DNA of 43,279 nt from positions 1-43,279 of the forward strand of contig CANJLQ010000020.1 in the NCBI GenBank assembly GCA_947475735.1, written 5' to 3'. Below the pieces are notes generated by a model that saw only the letters and a program-made list of their open reading frames with translations, did no database searches and was not told the DNA's origin. This DNA comes from Caulobacteraceae bacterium (GTDB lineage: Bacteria > Pseudomonadota > Alphaproteobacteria > Caulobacterales > Caulobacteraceae). The position numbers and the translations under genes are program-made. Shown piece after piece: positions 24,768 through 32,731 of this stretch; position 1 is the first letter of the stretch, and each line of letters begins with the position of its first letter.

Positions 24768-25964
24768 TCAAGAGCCGATGTCAGCCGGGCGCGGCCCGAC
24801 ATAGCGCAGCCGCGTCCGGATCGGCCCACCCCCGACGATCTGATCCAGCGCATGCGCCATCAGTCCGATCGTTCGACCGGTCAGCAGAACGTCCACCGCG
24901 CCGTCGCGAGGCAGATCCAGTCGCCGCGCCAGGACGGCCAGGGCGCCGGAAAAGGCGATCCGCTGTCCCGACGCGGCCTCGCCCTCTCGCACCACCCCGG
25001 CCAGGTCCGCCGGCAGGTCCGCGAGCGCCAGCAGGGCCTCCGCGCGCGGGTCGCCGTGGGGGAAACTGTCGCTGCCGAAACCGGGCAGACCTTCTTCGGA
25101 CGCCATCCGCCGCTGGGCCGCGCCAGTCGGATCGCGCCGGGCCTCGATGACATAGCCGATGGCGCGCTTGAGCGTCCGAACCATGGGGGAGCCAGAGAGC
25201 GCCGCCAGTCCGGCCATGGCCGACGCCGCCGGAGATGCGCCGCCCGACGCCGCTGCCCGCGTCGCCAACACGGAGGGGTTCATGTCGTGCTCGGCCGACA
25301 GCACCAGGGCCCGACGCAGATGCACGCTGTCGCGTTCCAGCATCTTGAAGCCGCGCGCCATCCGCTGATGAAAGAACAGACGCGGCCCGGATCCGGCCAT
25401 GGCGTCGATCACCTCGTTCAGGACACCGGCGGCCTCGACCCGCAGCGCCCAGGCGTCGCGCCCGGTGGACGGCCCGTCTTCCTCGGCCCGGCGCGACAGG
25501 GCCGAGAACAGGCGCGCGCGGTGCGAGGCGCCCCCCGCCGTATCGACCCGCACGCCCAGACCGGCGAAGGGATTGTTCTCGCCACAGCCCCAGAGCAGCC
25601 GCGCCGTTTCTTCCAGGGTCGCGCTCTGCGCCCACTCGGCGGCGTCCCGGCCGCGATAGTAGATGCGGCCGTCGGCGACCAGGCTGACGGTCGACTCGAT
25701 CCGGGCCTCGCCCTTAACCTCGGGCTCGAACGGCACGACGGAACCGGCGGGTTCGGGCGTCGCCCCGCCCTTCAGCCGCACGACGTCGGCGACGGCATAA
25801 AGGCTTCGGCGAGGATGGTCCGGGTCCGGGCGGGCGGCGATCCGGCCCCGGCTGACATAGGCGTAGAGCGTCTGGGTCTTCACGCCCAGCAGCGACAGGG
25901 CCTCGCCTCGCGGCACCCATCGGTTCGCGGCGTCGTCCCTCGTCAAGCCCAGGCCAGAGGTCAT
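24768..25964 (-). CDS. Helix-turn-helix/citrate synthase-like protein, catalytic motif lost
   Basis: A 398-residue protein. Residues 15-65 form a MerR/excisionase-like helix-turn-helix (WVPRGEALSLLGVKTQTLYA ... RRSLYAVADVVRL), and about 85-395 are a citrate synthase fold. The first active-site His is present (His226 in SAEHDMNPS), as is the late GRTIGLMAHALDQ helix. The second His motif, normally G-P-x-H-G-G-A, is replaced by SGSPMVR (257-263), and the usual GFGHPLYP reads GFGSDSFP. The enzyme is therefore probably inactive as a synthase and may be an acyl-CoA- or citrate-responsive DNA-binding protein. The ATG at 25964 follows GGAG; the longer frame upstream is non-coding. A sequencing error near the C-run at 25184-25188 should be considered. 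Confidence 0.85.
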   Translation of the reverse strand: MTSGLGLTRDDAANRWVPRGEALSLLGVKTQTLYAYVSRGRIAARPDPDHPRRSLYAVADVVRLKGGATPEPAGSVVPFEPEVKGEARIESTVSLVADGRIYYRGRDAAEWAQSATLEETARLLWGCGENNPFAGLGVRVDTAGGASHRARLFSALSRRAEEDGPSTGRDAWALRVEAAGVLNEVIDAMAGSGPRLFFHQRMARGFKMLERDSVHLRRALVLSAEHDMNPSVLATRAAASGGASPAASAMAGLAALSGSPMVRTLKRAIGYVIEARRDPTGAAQRRMASEEGLPGFGSDSFPHGDPRAEALLALADLPADLAGVVREGEAASGQRIAFSGALAVLARRLDLPRDGAVDVLLTGRTIGLMAHALDQIVGGGPIRTRLRYVGPRPADIGS

Positions 25965-26086
25965 CCTCGCTCCCGTCAGAACCATATGTTTAGGATGTTG
26001 AGGCTCTTTCGTGGCGGAAAGACTAACGAGCCTCCGCGACGCCGCGACCATTGGCAACCCTCGGGCGATCCGCCAAAACAGCGGCG

Positions 26087-27025
26087 ATGACCGACGCCCC
26101 CAACCCGACACCCGCGCCCGCCTCCGCGAGCCTGGATGCGCATCAGATCACACGCCTTTCGGTCGGCGTCGCCGTTGTGCTGATCGCGCTGAAGGCCTTC
26201 GCCCTCGGTGCCTCGGGTTCGGTCTCGATCCTGAGCTCGCTGACAGATTCGGCGCTGGATCTCGCCGCCTCCCTGACGACGTTTTACGCCGTGCGCTGGG
26301 CGGCCCGGCCGGGTGACCACACCCACCGCTTCGGTCACGGCAAGGGCGAGGCGATGGCCGGCCTGGTTCAGGCAGGACTGATCTTCGCTTCGGCCGTCTT
26401 CATTGGGTGGGAGGCGCTGGCCCGAATGTTCGACCCGCGTCCCGTGACAGGCGGAATCTGGGCGGTCGGCGTGGTCGTGATCTCCATGGCCCTGACGGCC
26501 GGTCTCGTCTGGCTGCAGACCCGATCGCTCAAGGCCAGGGGATCCATGGCGATCCAGGCCGACCGCGCCCACTATGCCGCCGATCTCGCGGCCGGGGCCG
26601 TCGTGCTGATCGGCGTCGTTTCGGGGGCCTTCCTGAGCGCGCCCGGGCTGGATGCCGCCGCCGGCCTGGTCGTGGCGGTCTGGCTGTTCTGGGGCGCGAC
26701 CGGCCTGCTGAAAAGCGCGGGCGGTCAGCTGCTGGATCGAGAGGCGTCCGACGCTGACCGGGTCGCTCTGACCAACGCCGTCCTCGCCGACACGCGGGTG
26801 GGCGGTGTCCATCAGCTTCGGACGCGCCTGTCCGGCACCCGGCTGATCGCCCAGATGCACATCGATCTGGATCGCGGCCTGTCCTTCGAAGCCGCCCATG
26901 ACATCGTCGTCGAGGCGGAGAAACGCGTTCAGGCGGCGTTCCCCGAGGCCGACGTCCTGATCCACGCCGACCCCCGCGGACCGTGGAGTTCCGCCGTCCC
27001 CGCCACATCGGTGCCATCAGCGTAA
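26087..27025 (+). CDS. Cation diffusion facilitator (FieF-like) metal exporter
   Basis: A 312-residue CDF transporter. TM2 carries the DSALDLAASL metal site (two Asp) followed by HRFGHGKGEA, and TM5 carries AHYAADLAAG (His and Asp). This D-D/H-D arrangement is that of Zn2+/Fe2+ proton antiporters such as FieF/YiiP. The cytoplasmic C-terminal domain (about 215-295) has the ferredoxin-like fold with HQLRTRLSGTRLIAQMHIDL and metal-binding His residues. The ATG at 26087 was chosen over an earlier in-frame start at 26051, which gives an unconserved leader. It is divergent from the citrate synthase-like gene. Confidence 0.93.
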   Translation: MTDAPNPTPAPASASLDAHQITRLSVGVAVVLIALKAFALGASGSVSILSSLTDSALDLAASLTTFYAVRWAARPGDHTHRFGHGKGEAMAGLVQAGLIFASAVFIGWEALARMFDPRPVTGGIWAVGVVVISMALTAGLVWLQTRSLKARGSMAIQADRAHYAADLAAGAVVLIGVVSGAFLSAPGLDAAAGLVVAVWLFWGATGLLKSAGGQLLDREASDADRVALTNAVLADTRVGGVHQLRTRLSGTRLIAQMHIDLDRGLSFEAAHDIVVEAEKRVQAAFPEADVLIHADPRGPWSSAVPATSVPSA

Positions 27026-27061
27026 ACGCGGATTTAACGGCCGCTGGGGCAGGACCGGCTC

Positions 27062-27742
27062 ATGTCGGCCAGCGTCCTGTTCCATTTTCCCTTCGACCCC
27101 GGGTCCCGCGCCGCCCGCCTGGCCCTGGGCGAGGCGCGGATCGAGTGGACGGAGGTCATCGTGCGCCCCTGGGAAGCCGACTGCCCGGTCGGTGACCTGA
27201 ACCCCTCGGGCATGCCGCCGGTCCTGCAGGTGGCCGGTCCGCCCGCCCTAACCCTGTGCGAGGTTCACGCCATCCTCGGCTGGATCGAGGATGCTCAGAA
27301 TACCCCGCTGCTGATGCCCAACGATGCCGTCGAGCGCGCCGAGGTGCGCCGCCTGACCGCCTGGTTCGACCGTCGCTTCACCGACGAGGTCAACGCCGTC
27401 CTGCTGCACGAGCGGATGGAAAAACCCCTGCTGCGCCTCGGTCCGCCCGAGGCCCGGATGCTGCGCGAGGGTCGCGAGGCCCTGAAACACCATCTGACCG
27501 TGTTCGACGGCCTGTTGTCGAACCGCGACTGGCTGGCGGGGCGCCGGCTGTCCCAGGCCGACATCGTCGCCGCCGCCCACCTGTCGACGCTGGACTATTT
27601 CGGAGAGATCGCCTGGCCGACCTGGCCCGCGCTGAAGACCTGGTACATGAAGATCAAGTCGCGGCCGTGCTTTCGCCCGCTGCTGGCAGACCGGTTCCAG
27701 GGGCTGGCCCCGGCCACAAGCTACGCCGACCTGGACTTCTGA
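27062..27742 (+). CDS. Glutathione S-transferase family protein
   Basis: A 226-residue protein with an N-terminal thioredoxin-like GST domain (about 1-80: FDPGSRAARLALGEARIEWTEV, NPSGMPPVLQ with the cis-Pro, LCEVHAILGWI with the glutathione-contacting acidic residue) and an all-helical C-terminal domain containing GRRLSQADIVAAAHLSTLDYFGEI. It probably uses glutathione in detoxification or redox chemistry; the substrate cannot be predicted. queG follows 45 bp later, beyond a hairpin. Confidence 0.92.
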   Translation: MSASVLFHFPFDPGSRAARLALGEARIEWTEVIVRPWEADCPVGDLNPSGMPPVLQVAGPPALTLCEVHAILGWIEDAQNTPLLMPNDAVERAEVRRLTAWFDRRFTDEVNAVLLHERMEKPLLRLGPPEARMLREGREALKHHLTVFDGLLSNRDWLAGRRLSQADIVAAAHLSTLDYFGEIAWPTWPALKTWYMKIKSRPCFRPLLADRFQGLAPATSYADLDF

Positions 27743-27745
27743 TTT

Positions 27746-27776
27746 CTTCTCCCTCCCTTTGATGGGGAGGGAGAAG
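27746..27776 (+). repeat. Perfect 12-bp-stem hairpin between GST gene and queG
   Basis: CTTCTCCCTCCC (27746-27757) and its exact complement (27765-27776) enclose a 7-nt loop. It begins 3 nt after the GST stop and ends 11 nt before the queG ATG. No U-run follows. It resembles a simple member of the CTTCTCCC-type palindromes seen downstream of queG. It may stabilise the GST message or limit ribosome access to queG. Confidence 0.8.
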
Positions 27777-27787
27777 TAGAAGCCCTT

Positions 27788-28930
27788 ATGTCCGACCCTC
27801 GCGACATCCTGCGCACCAAGGCCGCCGAGCTCGGCTTCGACGTCTGCCGCTTCGCCTCGGCGTCGGCCCCCTGGAGCGCCGGGGAACGCCTGGCGCATTT
27901 CGTCGAGGCCGGCCGTCACGGCGAGATGGGCTGGATGGAGACGACGCTGGAACGCCGCGCCCACCCCACGGCCATGTGGGACGGCGCGCGCACCGCCATC
28001 GTCCTGGGCATGACCTATGGCCCCACCGGCGACCCCCTGCCCGAGATGGCCGACGCCTCGGCCGGCTACATCTCGGTCTATGCGCGGGGCGACGACTACC
28101 ACGAGGTCATCAAGGGTCGGCTGAAGACGCTGGCGGGCCAGCTGGCCTCGCGGCTGGACGCGGAGGTCAAGGTCTTCGTGGACACCGCCCCCTTGATGGA
28201 AAAGCCCCTGGCCCAGCGCGCAGGGCTGGGTTGGCAAGGCAAGCACACCAATCTGCTCAGCCGCGAACACGGCAACTGGCTGTTCCTCGGCGTCATCCTG
28301 ACCGCCGCCGAGATCGAGGCCGACACGGAGGAGACCGAGCATTGCGGGTCCTGCACCGCCTGTCTGGACGCCTGTCCCACGAACGCCTTTCCCGCGCCGT
28401 TCCAGCTGGATGCGCGGCGGTGCCTGTCCTACCTGACCATCGAGCATGCGGGGCCCTGGCCGGTGGAGTTCCGGGCGGCGGCGGGCTCACGCATCTACGG
28501 CTGTGACGACTGCCTCGCGGTCTGCCCGTGGAACAAGTTCGCAGAAGCCGCGCAGGAGGCCCGGCTGACGGCGCGCGCGGCCTTGGTATCGCCCCGGCTG
28601 GCGGATCTGGCGGCGCTGGACGACACGGCGTTCCGGGCGCTGTTCTCGAAGAGCCCGATCAAGCGGATCGGGCGGGACCGCTTTGTGCGCAATGTCCTCT
28701 ATGCCATCGGCAACAGCGGAGACGACGCATTGATCGAATCTGCGGAGGCGTTGCTCGACGATCGCTCGCCGCTCGTCAGGGGTGCGGCGGTCTGGGCCTT
28801 GTCGCGGCTGATGGATGAACCGGCGTTCGCCGGGCTGCGAGAAGCACGGCTGACTGGCGAACGGGATTCTGACGTCCGGGCGGAGTGGTCCCTTCTCCCC
28901 TTGCGGGAGAAGGTGGCAGCCGAAGGCTGA
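27788..28930 (+). CDS. queG: Epoxyqueuosine reductase QueG
   Basis: A 380-residue enzyme that makes queuosine in tRNA from epoxyqueuosine, using cobalamin and two 4Fe-4S clusters. It has the N-terminal cobalamin-binding domain with VFVDTAPLMEKPLAQRAGLG and WQGKHTNLLS. Cluster ligands are HCGSCTACLDACPTNAF and YGCDDCLAVCPWNKF, and the C-terminal HEAT-like repeat (about 290-360) is the tRNA-recognition part. The last dozen residues (WSLLPLREKVAAEG) are encoded by a REP-like palindrome at 28891-28941, so the natural C-terminus appears to have been extended or replaced by the repeat. Confidence 0.96.
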   Translation: MSDPRDILRTKAAELGFDVCRFASASAPWSAGERLAHFVEAGRHGEMGWMETTLERRAHPTAMWDGARTAIVLGMTYGPTGDPLPEMADASAGYISVYARGDDYHEVIKGRLKTLAGQLASRLDAEVKVFVDTAPLMEKPLAQRAGLGWQGKHTNLLSREHGNWLFLGVILTAAEIEADTEETEHCGSCTACLDACPTNAFPAPFQLDARRCLSYLTIEHAGPWPVEFRAAAGSRIYGCDDCLAVCPWNKFAEAAQEARLTARAALVSPRLADLAALDDTAFRALFSKSPIKRIGRDRFVRNVLYAIGNSGDDALIESAEALLDDRSPLVRGAAVWALSRLMDEPAFAGLREARLTGERDSDVRAEWSLLPLREKVAAEG

Positions 28931-29040
28931 CGGATTAGGGGTGACACTCAGCCTAGCTGATGAGGGTCCGATCGGTCAGCGTATGTGTCTCCCCGGACCC
29001 CTCATCCGGCCCTTCGGGCCACCTTCTCCCGCAAGGGGAC
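28891..29040. repeat. Pair of inverted REP-like palindromic repeats
   Basis: Copy 1 (28891-28941) contains CCCCTTGCGGGAGAAGGTGG, then GCCGAAGGC and GGATTAGGGG. Copy 2 (28998-29040) is the same unit in reverse (CCCCTCATCC, GGCCCTTCGGGCC, ACCTTCTCCCGCAAGGGG). Each copy can fold by itself and the two can pair with each other across about 56 bp, as in BIME-type arrays. Copy 1 lies inside the end of queG; copy 2 ends just past the FKBP gene stop. They fill the convergent intergenic region and may act as a bidirectional terminator or mRNA stabiliser. Confidence 0.88.
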
Positions 29041-29048
29041 AAGAAACC

Positions 29049-29573
29049 CTAACCCGTCGCCAACCCCACGCCCCTGCCACCACCGGGCACCGGGGCCACG
29101 TCCAGCAGCTTGATGCGGAACACGAGCACTGAGTTCGGCGGGATGTCGGAGCCCTGGCCCCGCTCGCCATACCCCAGCTCCGGCGGGACATAGAGGATCC
29201 ATTCGTCGCCGACCTTCATGCGCTGAAGGGCCTCGGTCCAGCCGGGCACGACCTGTTCGGCGGTGGTGACATAGGGCTGGCCGCGGCTGAAGGAGCTGTC
29301 GAAGACCGTGCCGTTGGTCAGCGACCCCTCGTAATCCACACGGACCAGATCGTTGCGGTCCGGCGAGGCCGCCCCGGTCGGCCCGGACTGGACGACCTTG
29401 TACTGCAGCCCGCTTTCCAGCGTCTGGACGCCGTCGGCATCGGCGTTGGACTCCATGAAGAAGGCGGCGGCCCGGGCATTGGCCTCGGCGTCCACCGCGC
29501 TGCCCTCGGCTCCTCCGCAGGCGGCCAGAGCCAGTGATCCCACTATGGCGACGCTAGCCCATCCGAAGCGCAT
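29049..29573 (-). CDS. FKBP-type peptidyl-prolyl isomerase, lipoprotein
   Basis: A 174-residue protein with a lipoprotein signal (LALAAC, Cys19), so anchored in a membrane facing the periplasm. The FKBP domain (about 70-160) contains VRVDYEGSLTNGTVFDSSF, QVVPGWTEALQRMKVGDEW and YVPPELGYGERG. It accelerates proline isomerisation during folding of exported proteins. Its start lies inside the end of the threonine dehydratase gene (20-bp overlap, different frame), so the two form an operon. The Gly-rich tail GGGRGVGLATG ends beside a REP-like repeat. Confidence 0.94.
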   Translation of the reverse strand: MRFGWASVAIVGSLALAACGGAEGSAVDAEANARAAAFFMESNADADGVQTLESGLQYKVVQSGPTGAASPDRNDLVRVDYEGSLTNGTVFDSSFSRGQPYVTTAEQVVPGWTEALQRMKVGDEWILYVPPELGYGERGQGSDIPPNSVLVFRIKLLDVAPVPGGGRGVGLATG

Positions 29574-30756
29574 AACCCTTGTCCTTCAAAGCCTGTCCGA
29601 TTTCGTCGGCGTGGGCGCTATCGCGCGTTTCGACCATGATGTCGAACTCCGCGCCCTTGGCCGGGACGTCCAGCGCCAGCCGGTTGTGAACCACGTCGAT
29701 GATGTTGCCACCGACGTCGCCGATCACCGCCGCCATCGCCGACAGGGTGCCCGGCCGGTCGTCCGACAGGATGCGGTAAACGATCAATCTCCGTTCCCGG
29801 ACCATCTCGCGGTTCAGCACCACCGCCAGCATTCGCGCGTCGATGTTGCCGCCGCACAGCACGAGGCCGACCTTCAGCCCCTTGAACCGATCGGGCTGGG
29901 CCAGCAGGACGGCCAGACCCCCGGCCCCGGCGCCTTCCGCCACGGTCTTTTCGGTCGTCGCGAACAGGGCCACCGCCTTTTCGAAGTCTTCCTCGGCGCA
30001 GACGATGACGTCCTCGACCAGGGGATCGGCGAGGGCGAAGGGAATGTCGCCGACGGCCTTGATGGCGATGCCCTCGGCGATGGTCGCTCCGCCGCATCGG
30101 GGGGTCTCGCCCCGCCGCCGGGCGCTGAACGACGGATACATCTCCGCCTCGACGCCGAACACGCGGATGTCGGGCTTCATGGCCTTGGCCGCGATGGCGC
30201 AGCCGGCGATCAGACCGCCGCCGCCGATCGGCACGATCAGGACGTCCAGGTCCGGCGCGTCCTCCAGGAACTCGATGGCGCAGACGCCCTGGCCGGTCAC
30301 GATGCCGGCGTCGTCGAAGGCCGAGATGAAGACATAGCCCTCCTGATCGCGCAGACGGTGCGCCTCGGCCGTCGAACCCGTGAAGTCCAGCCCCTCGATC
30401 ACCACGGTCGCGCCATGGCCGCGCGTACCGTCCACCTTGGTGAAGGGCGTTCCCTCCGGCATCACGATCGTCACCGGAATGCCCAGCCGCCCCCCGTGAT
30501 AGGCCAGGGCCTGGGCGTGGTTTCCGGCTGATGCAGCCACCACGCCGCGCCTGCGCTCCTCGGGCGTCAGGGACAGCAGGCGGTTCAGCGCGCCGCGCTC
30601 CTTGAAGCTGCCGGTGAAATGAAGGTTGTCGTACTTCACCCAGACCTCGGCCCCGGTCAGCTGCGACAGCCGCCGCGAGTGCCGCGCGGGCGTGCGGTCG
30701 ACCTGACCGGCGATGCGGGCCTGCGCCGCCTGGATGTCGGCGAATACGACTGTCAT
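29554..30756 (-). CDS. ilvA: Threonine ammonia-lyase
   Basis: A 400-residue PLP enzyme. The lysine that binds PLP is in HFTGSFKERGALNRL, the phosphate-binding loop is VPIGGGGLIAG, and one ACT domain is at about 325-400 (YRILSDDRPGTLSAMAAVIG). It deaminates threonine to 2-ketobutyrate. The single C-terminal ACT domain and the 400-residue length match the alphaproteobacterial form, shorter than the E. coli biosynthetic IlvA (about 514 residues with two regulatory ACT-like parts) and longer than TdcB. Whether it serves isoleucine synthesis or catabolism cannot be decided here. The downstream FKBP gene overlaps it by 20 bp. Confidence 0.93.
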   Translation of the reverse strand: MTVVFADIQAAQARIAGQVDRTPARHSRRLSQLTGAEVWVKYDNLHFTGSFKERGALNRLLSLTPEERRRGVVAASAGNHAQALAYHGGRLGIPVTIVMPEGTPFTKVDGTRGHGATVVIEGLDFTGSTAEAHRLRDQEGYVFISAFDDAGIVTGQGVCAIEFLEDAPDLDVLIVPIGGGGLIAGCAIAAKAMKPDIRVFGVEAEMYPSFSARRRGETPRCGGATIAEGIAIKAVGDIPFALADPLVEDVIVCAEEDFEKAVALFATTEKTVAEGAGAGGLAVLLAQPDRFKGLKVGLVLCGGNIDARMLAVVLNREMVRERRLIVYRILSDDRPGTLSAMAAVIGDVGGNIIDVVHNRLALDVPAKGAEFDIMVETRDSAHADEIGQALKDKGYALRMG

Positions 30757-30926
30757 GGGGATCCTGTAGACGCGGGCTCGGGGTCGCGAGGGTCGTCGGT
30801 TCGCCCCTCTCGCACCCGACTTGTGGCGCCCGCCACAGGTCGTCGCAACCTTGACCTTATGCCTGCGTTTGGCGTTGTGTGGTTCGCCCGCCGAGCGAAG
30901 TCCTCCAGTTTCTGTCAGAGAGTTCC

Positions 30927-31427
30927 ATGGCTGTTCGCATCGCCCTTCCCGCCCTCGCCGTCGTCGCGGCCCTCACGGCCTGCGCCCCGGTTCCGGCCCC
31001 CGGCACCTTCGGCCCCCCGGCCGTGTTTTCGGCCGCCGATTTCGCCTGGTCGACCCAGGGCGGAACCGCCGGAATCGAGGGCCGCGTCGCCTTCGGTCGC
31101 GACGGCCAGAGCTTCGCCTGCACCGGTTCGGTCGCCCTGACGCCCGACACCCCCTACACCCGCCAGCGGTTCCAGACCCTGTATGGCTCGACCGACAGCG
31201 CCGCCGTGCCCGAGGCCGTGGTCCGCGCCCGCACCATGCCCGATCCCAACTCGGACTACCGGTCCTATGTCCGCTCGACGACCTGCTCGGGTGGGAATTT
31301 CCGGTTCGACGGCCTGCCGGACGGCGGCTGGTTCCTGATCACGCCGGTCAGCGCCGGCGGCGACCGGATCGTGCTGATGCGTTATGTTCGCACGCGACAG
31401 GGCACGACCGCCAACGTCACGCTCTGA
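30927..31427 (+). CDS. Lipoprotein of unknown function
   Basis: A 166-residue protein with a lipoprotein signal (VVAALTACAPVP, Cys at about 20). The mature part contains GIEGRVAFGRDGQSFACTGS and SYVRSTTCSGGNFRFDGLPDGG, a beta-sandwich-like pattern resembling carboxypeptidase-regulatory-like domains in which a paired strand motif ends in a loop like FDGLPDGGWFLITPV. Two Cys residues may form a disulfide. No function is known to me. The ATG at 30927 begins the signal; an earlier in-frame start at 30879 is less likely. A BA14K-like gene follows 46 bp later. Confidence 0.82.
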   Translation: MAVRIALPALAVVAALTACAPVPAPGTFGPPAVFSAADFAWSTQGGTAGIEGRVAFGRDGQSFACTGSVALTPDTPYTRQRFQTLYGSTDSAAVPEAVVRARTMPDPNSDYRSYVRSTTCSGGNFRFDGLPDGGWFLITPVSAGGDRIVLMRYVRTRQGTTANVTL

Positions 31428-31473
31428 GAATTCAACCTGCGGGGCCTGCCCCGCTTCAGCCGAGGCGTCCCTC

Positions 31474-31986
31474 ATGAAAGCCGTCGCCGCCGCCCTGATC
31501 CTGACCGGCCTGATCGCCGCCCCCGCCGCCGCCCAGCACCGGCAGGGTTACGACCCGGCGGCCCAGGGGTCGCGCACCTGGTCCAGCCACGGTCGCGGAT
31601 GGGACTACGACGGCCAGGCGGACCGGCCCGGCGACTACCGCTGCGACGCCTACTGGGACCGGGGGCGTGACGACTGTGCCGCCTCGTGGCGTGACCAGCG
31701 GCCTTTCGTCCGCTCCTACGGCTCGAGCCATCGCGGCCGTGGATACGGCCACGCGGCGGGCGGATATGTCTACCAGCCCTACAATCAGGGCACCCAATAC
31801 TATGGGGCCTATGGTCGTCCGGACCAGGTCTATCCGGGGTCGGGCTATGGCGGGCGCGTCGGCCAGTCCGCAGGCTACGGACGCGACAACGACCGCAGCG
31901 CCTGGTGCGCGGCGACCTATCGCTCCTATGACCCGGTCAGCGGCTACTACCGGGCCTATTCCGGGCGCCTAGTGTTCTGCGGCTGA
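31474..31986 (+). CDS. Exported Gly/Tyr-rich BA14K-like protein
   Basis: A 170-residue protein with a signal peptide (MKAVAAALILTGLIAAPAAAQ). The middle is rich in Gly, Tyr, Arg and Ser. The C-terminal motif (about 145-170: WCAATYRSYDPVSGYYRAYS ending VFCG) matches the BA14K signature, a small cell-surface protein family of alphaproteobacteria described in Brucella as immunoreactive and lectin-like. A GAGG site precedes the ATG. It probably sits in the envelope; a function here is unknown. Confidence 0.82.
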   Translation: MKAVAAALILTGLIAAPAAAQHRQGYDPAAQGSRTWSSHGRGWDYDGQADRPGDYRCDAYWDRGRDDCAASWRDQRPFVRSYGSSHRGRGYGHAAGGYVYQPYNQGTQYYGAYGRPDQVYPGSGYGGRVGQSAGYGRDNDRSAWCAATYRSYDPVSGYYRAYSGRLVFCG

Positions 31987-32108
31987 GATCGACCGACGTT
32001 CATCCGATCACGGATTCGCGGCCTATCGCCGTTCGCCATCTTTCGGCCTTGCCCGCCCCGCTTGTCGAACCGGTCCAGTCCGGACGGTCAGCCATCGGGA
32101 GCGCGTTC

Positions 32109-32306
32109 ATGTCCCAGCACAACATCGTCGGTTCGGAAGCCTTCAATCGCACGCCGCCGCTGATCATCCGCAAGGTGCGCACGCGTACCCTGCGCCGGCG
32201 TCAGGCCCGGGCCGCATGGATGTTCGTGGCCGGTGTGGCCGTTACGGCGGTCGGAGGTCTTATCGCCGTCGTGGCCATCGTCGGCCCCGGTCTGGCGGGC
32301 GGCTAG
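32109..32306 (+). CDS. Small single-pass membrane protein
   Basis: A 65-residue protein: a basic cytoplasmic N-terminus (RKVRTRTLRRRQARAAW) followed by one transmembrane helix (about 37-60) rich in Gly, Val and Ala. The ATG at 32109 follows a GGGAG site. The Arg-rich segment just before the membrane fits the positive-inside rule. No family is recognised. It faces the convergent DUF1428 gene, 1 bp away. Confidence 0.7.
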   Translation: MSQHNIVGSEAFNRTPPLIIRKVRTRTLRRRQARAAWMFVAGVAVTAVGGLIAVVAIVGPGLAGG

Positions 32307-32307
32307 G

Positions 32308-32661
32308 TCAGCCGCCGCGCTCGAAGATCGTCTCGAACCCGCCCCACATCATGCGCTTGCCGTCGAACGGCATGTCCATGTTGGCCATCTCCGGGTCTTC
32401 CATCATGGCCGCCCAGGCGGCGTCGGCGGTCGCCTTGTCCGGCCAGATCAGCCAGGCCAGGACCACGGCCTCGCCCTCCTCCTTGATCACCGCCCGGTTG
32501 AAGTCCGTGGTGTGCCCGTCGGCGATGTCGACGCCCCAGGTTTCCATATGCTTCAGGCAGCCGTGCCTCTGAAAGAACGGCCAGGCGGCCTCGGCGGACC
32601 GGATGTAGCGATCGCGGTCCTCGACCTTCACAGGGGTCAGGAAGCCGGTGACATAGGTCAT
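32308..32661 (-). CDS. DUF1428 (YbaA-like) family protein
   Basis: A 117-residue cytoplasmic protein of the dimeric ferredoxin-like DUF1428 family, recognisable from YVTGFLTPVKVEDRDRYIRS, ETWGVDIADGHTTDF, VLAWLIWPDKATADAAW and MPFDGKRMMWGGFETI. Family function is unknown; the fold is that of the dimeric alpha-beta barrel group, which includes small oxygenases. The ATG at 32661 with GGAG 8 nt upstream is preferred to a TTG two codons earlier. Confidence 0.9.
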   Translation of the reverse strand: MTYVTGFLTPVKVEDRDRYIRSAEAAWPFFQRHGCLKHMETWGVDIADGHTTDFNRAVIKEEGEAVVLAWLIWPDKATADAAWAAMMEDPEMANMDMPFDGKRMMWGGFETIFERGG

Positions 32662-32731
32662 TCTCAATTCTCCACGGGGTGACCGTGGAGGAACGCCCGG
32701 GCCGCCGCAAGGCTGCCCGGGCGGCTGGTCG

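Noticed and set aside
24762..26090. 442-codon plus-strand frame opposite the citrate synthase-like gene
   Set aside because: The minus strand has domain-level similarity and a ribosome site; the plus frame has neither.
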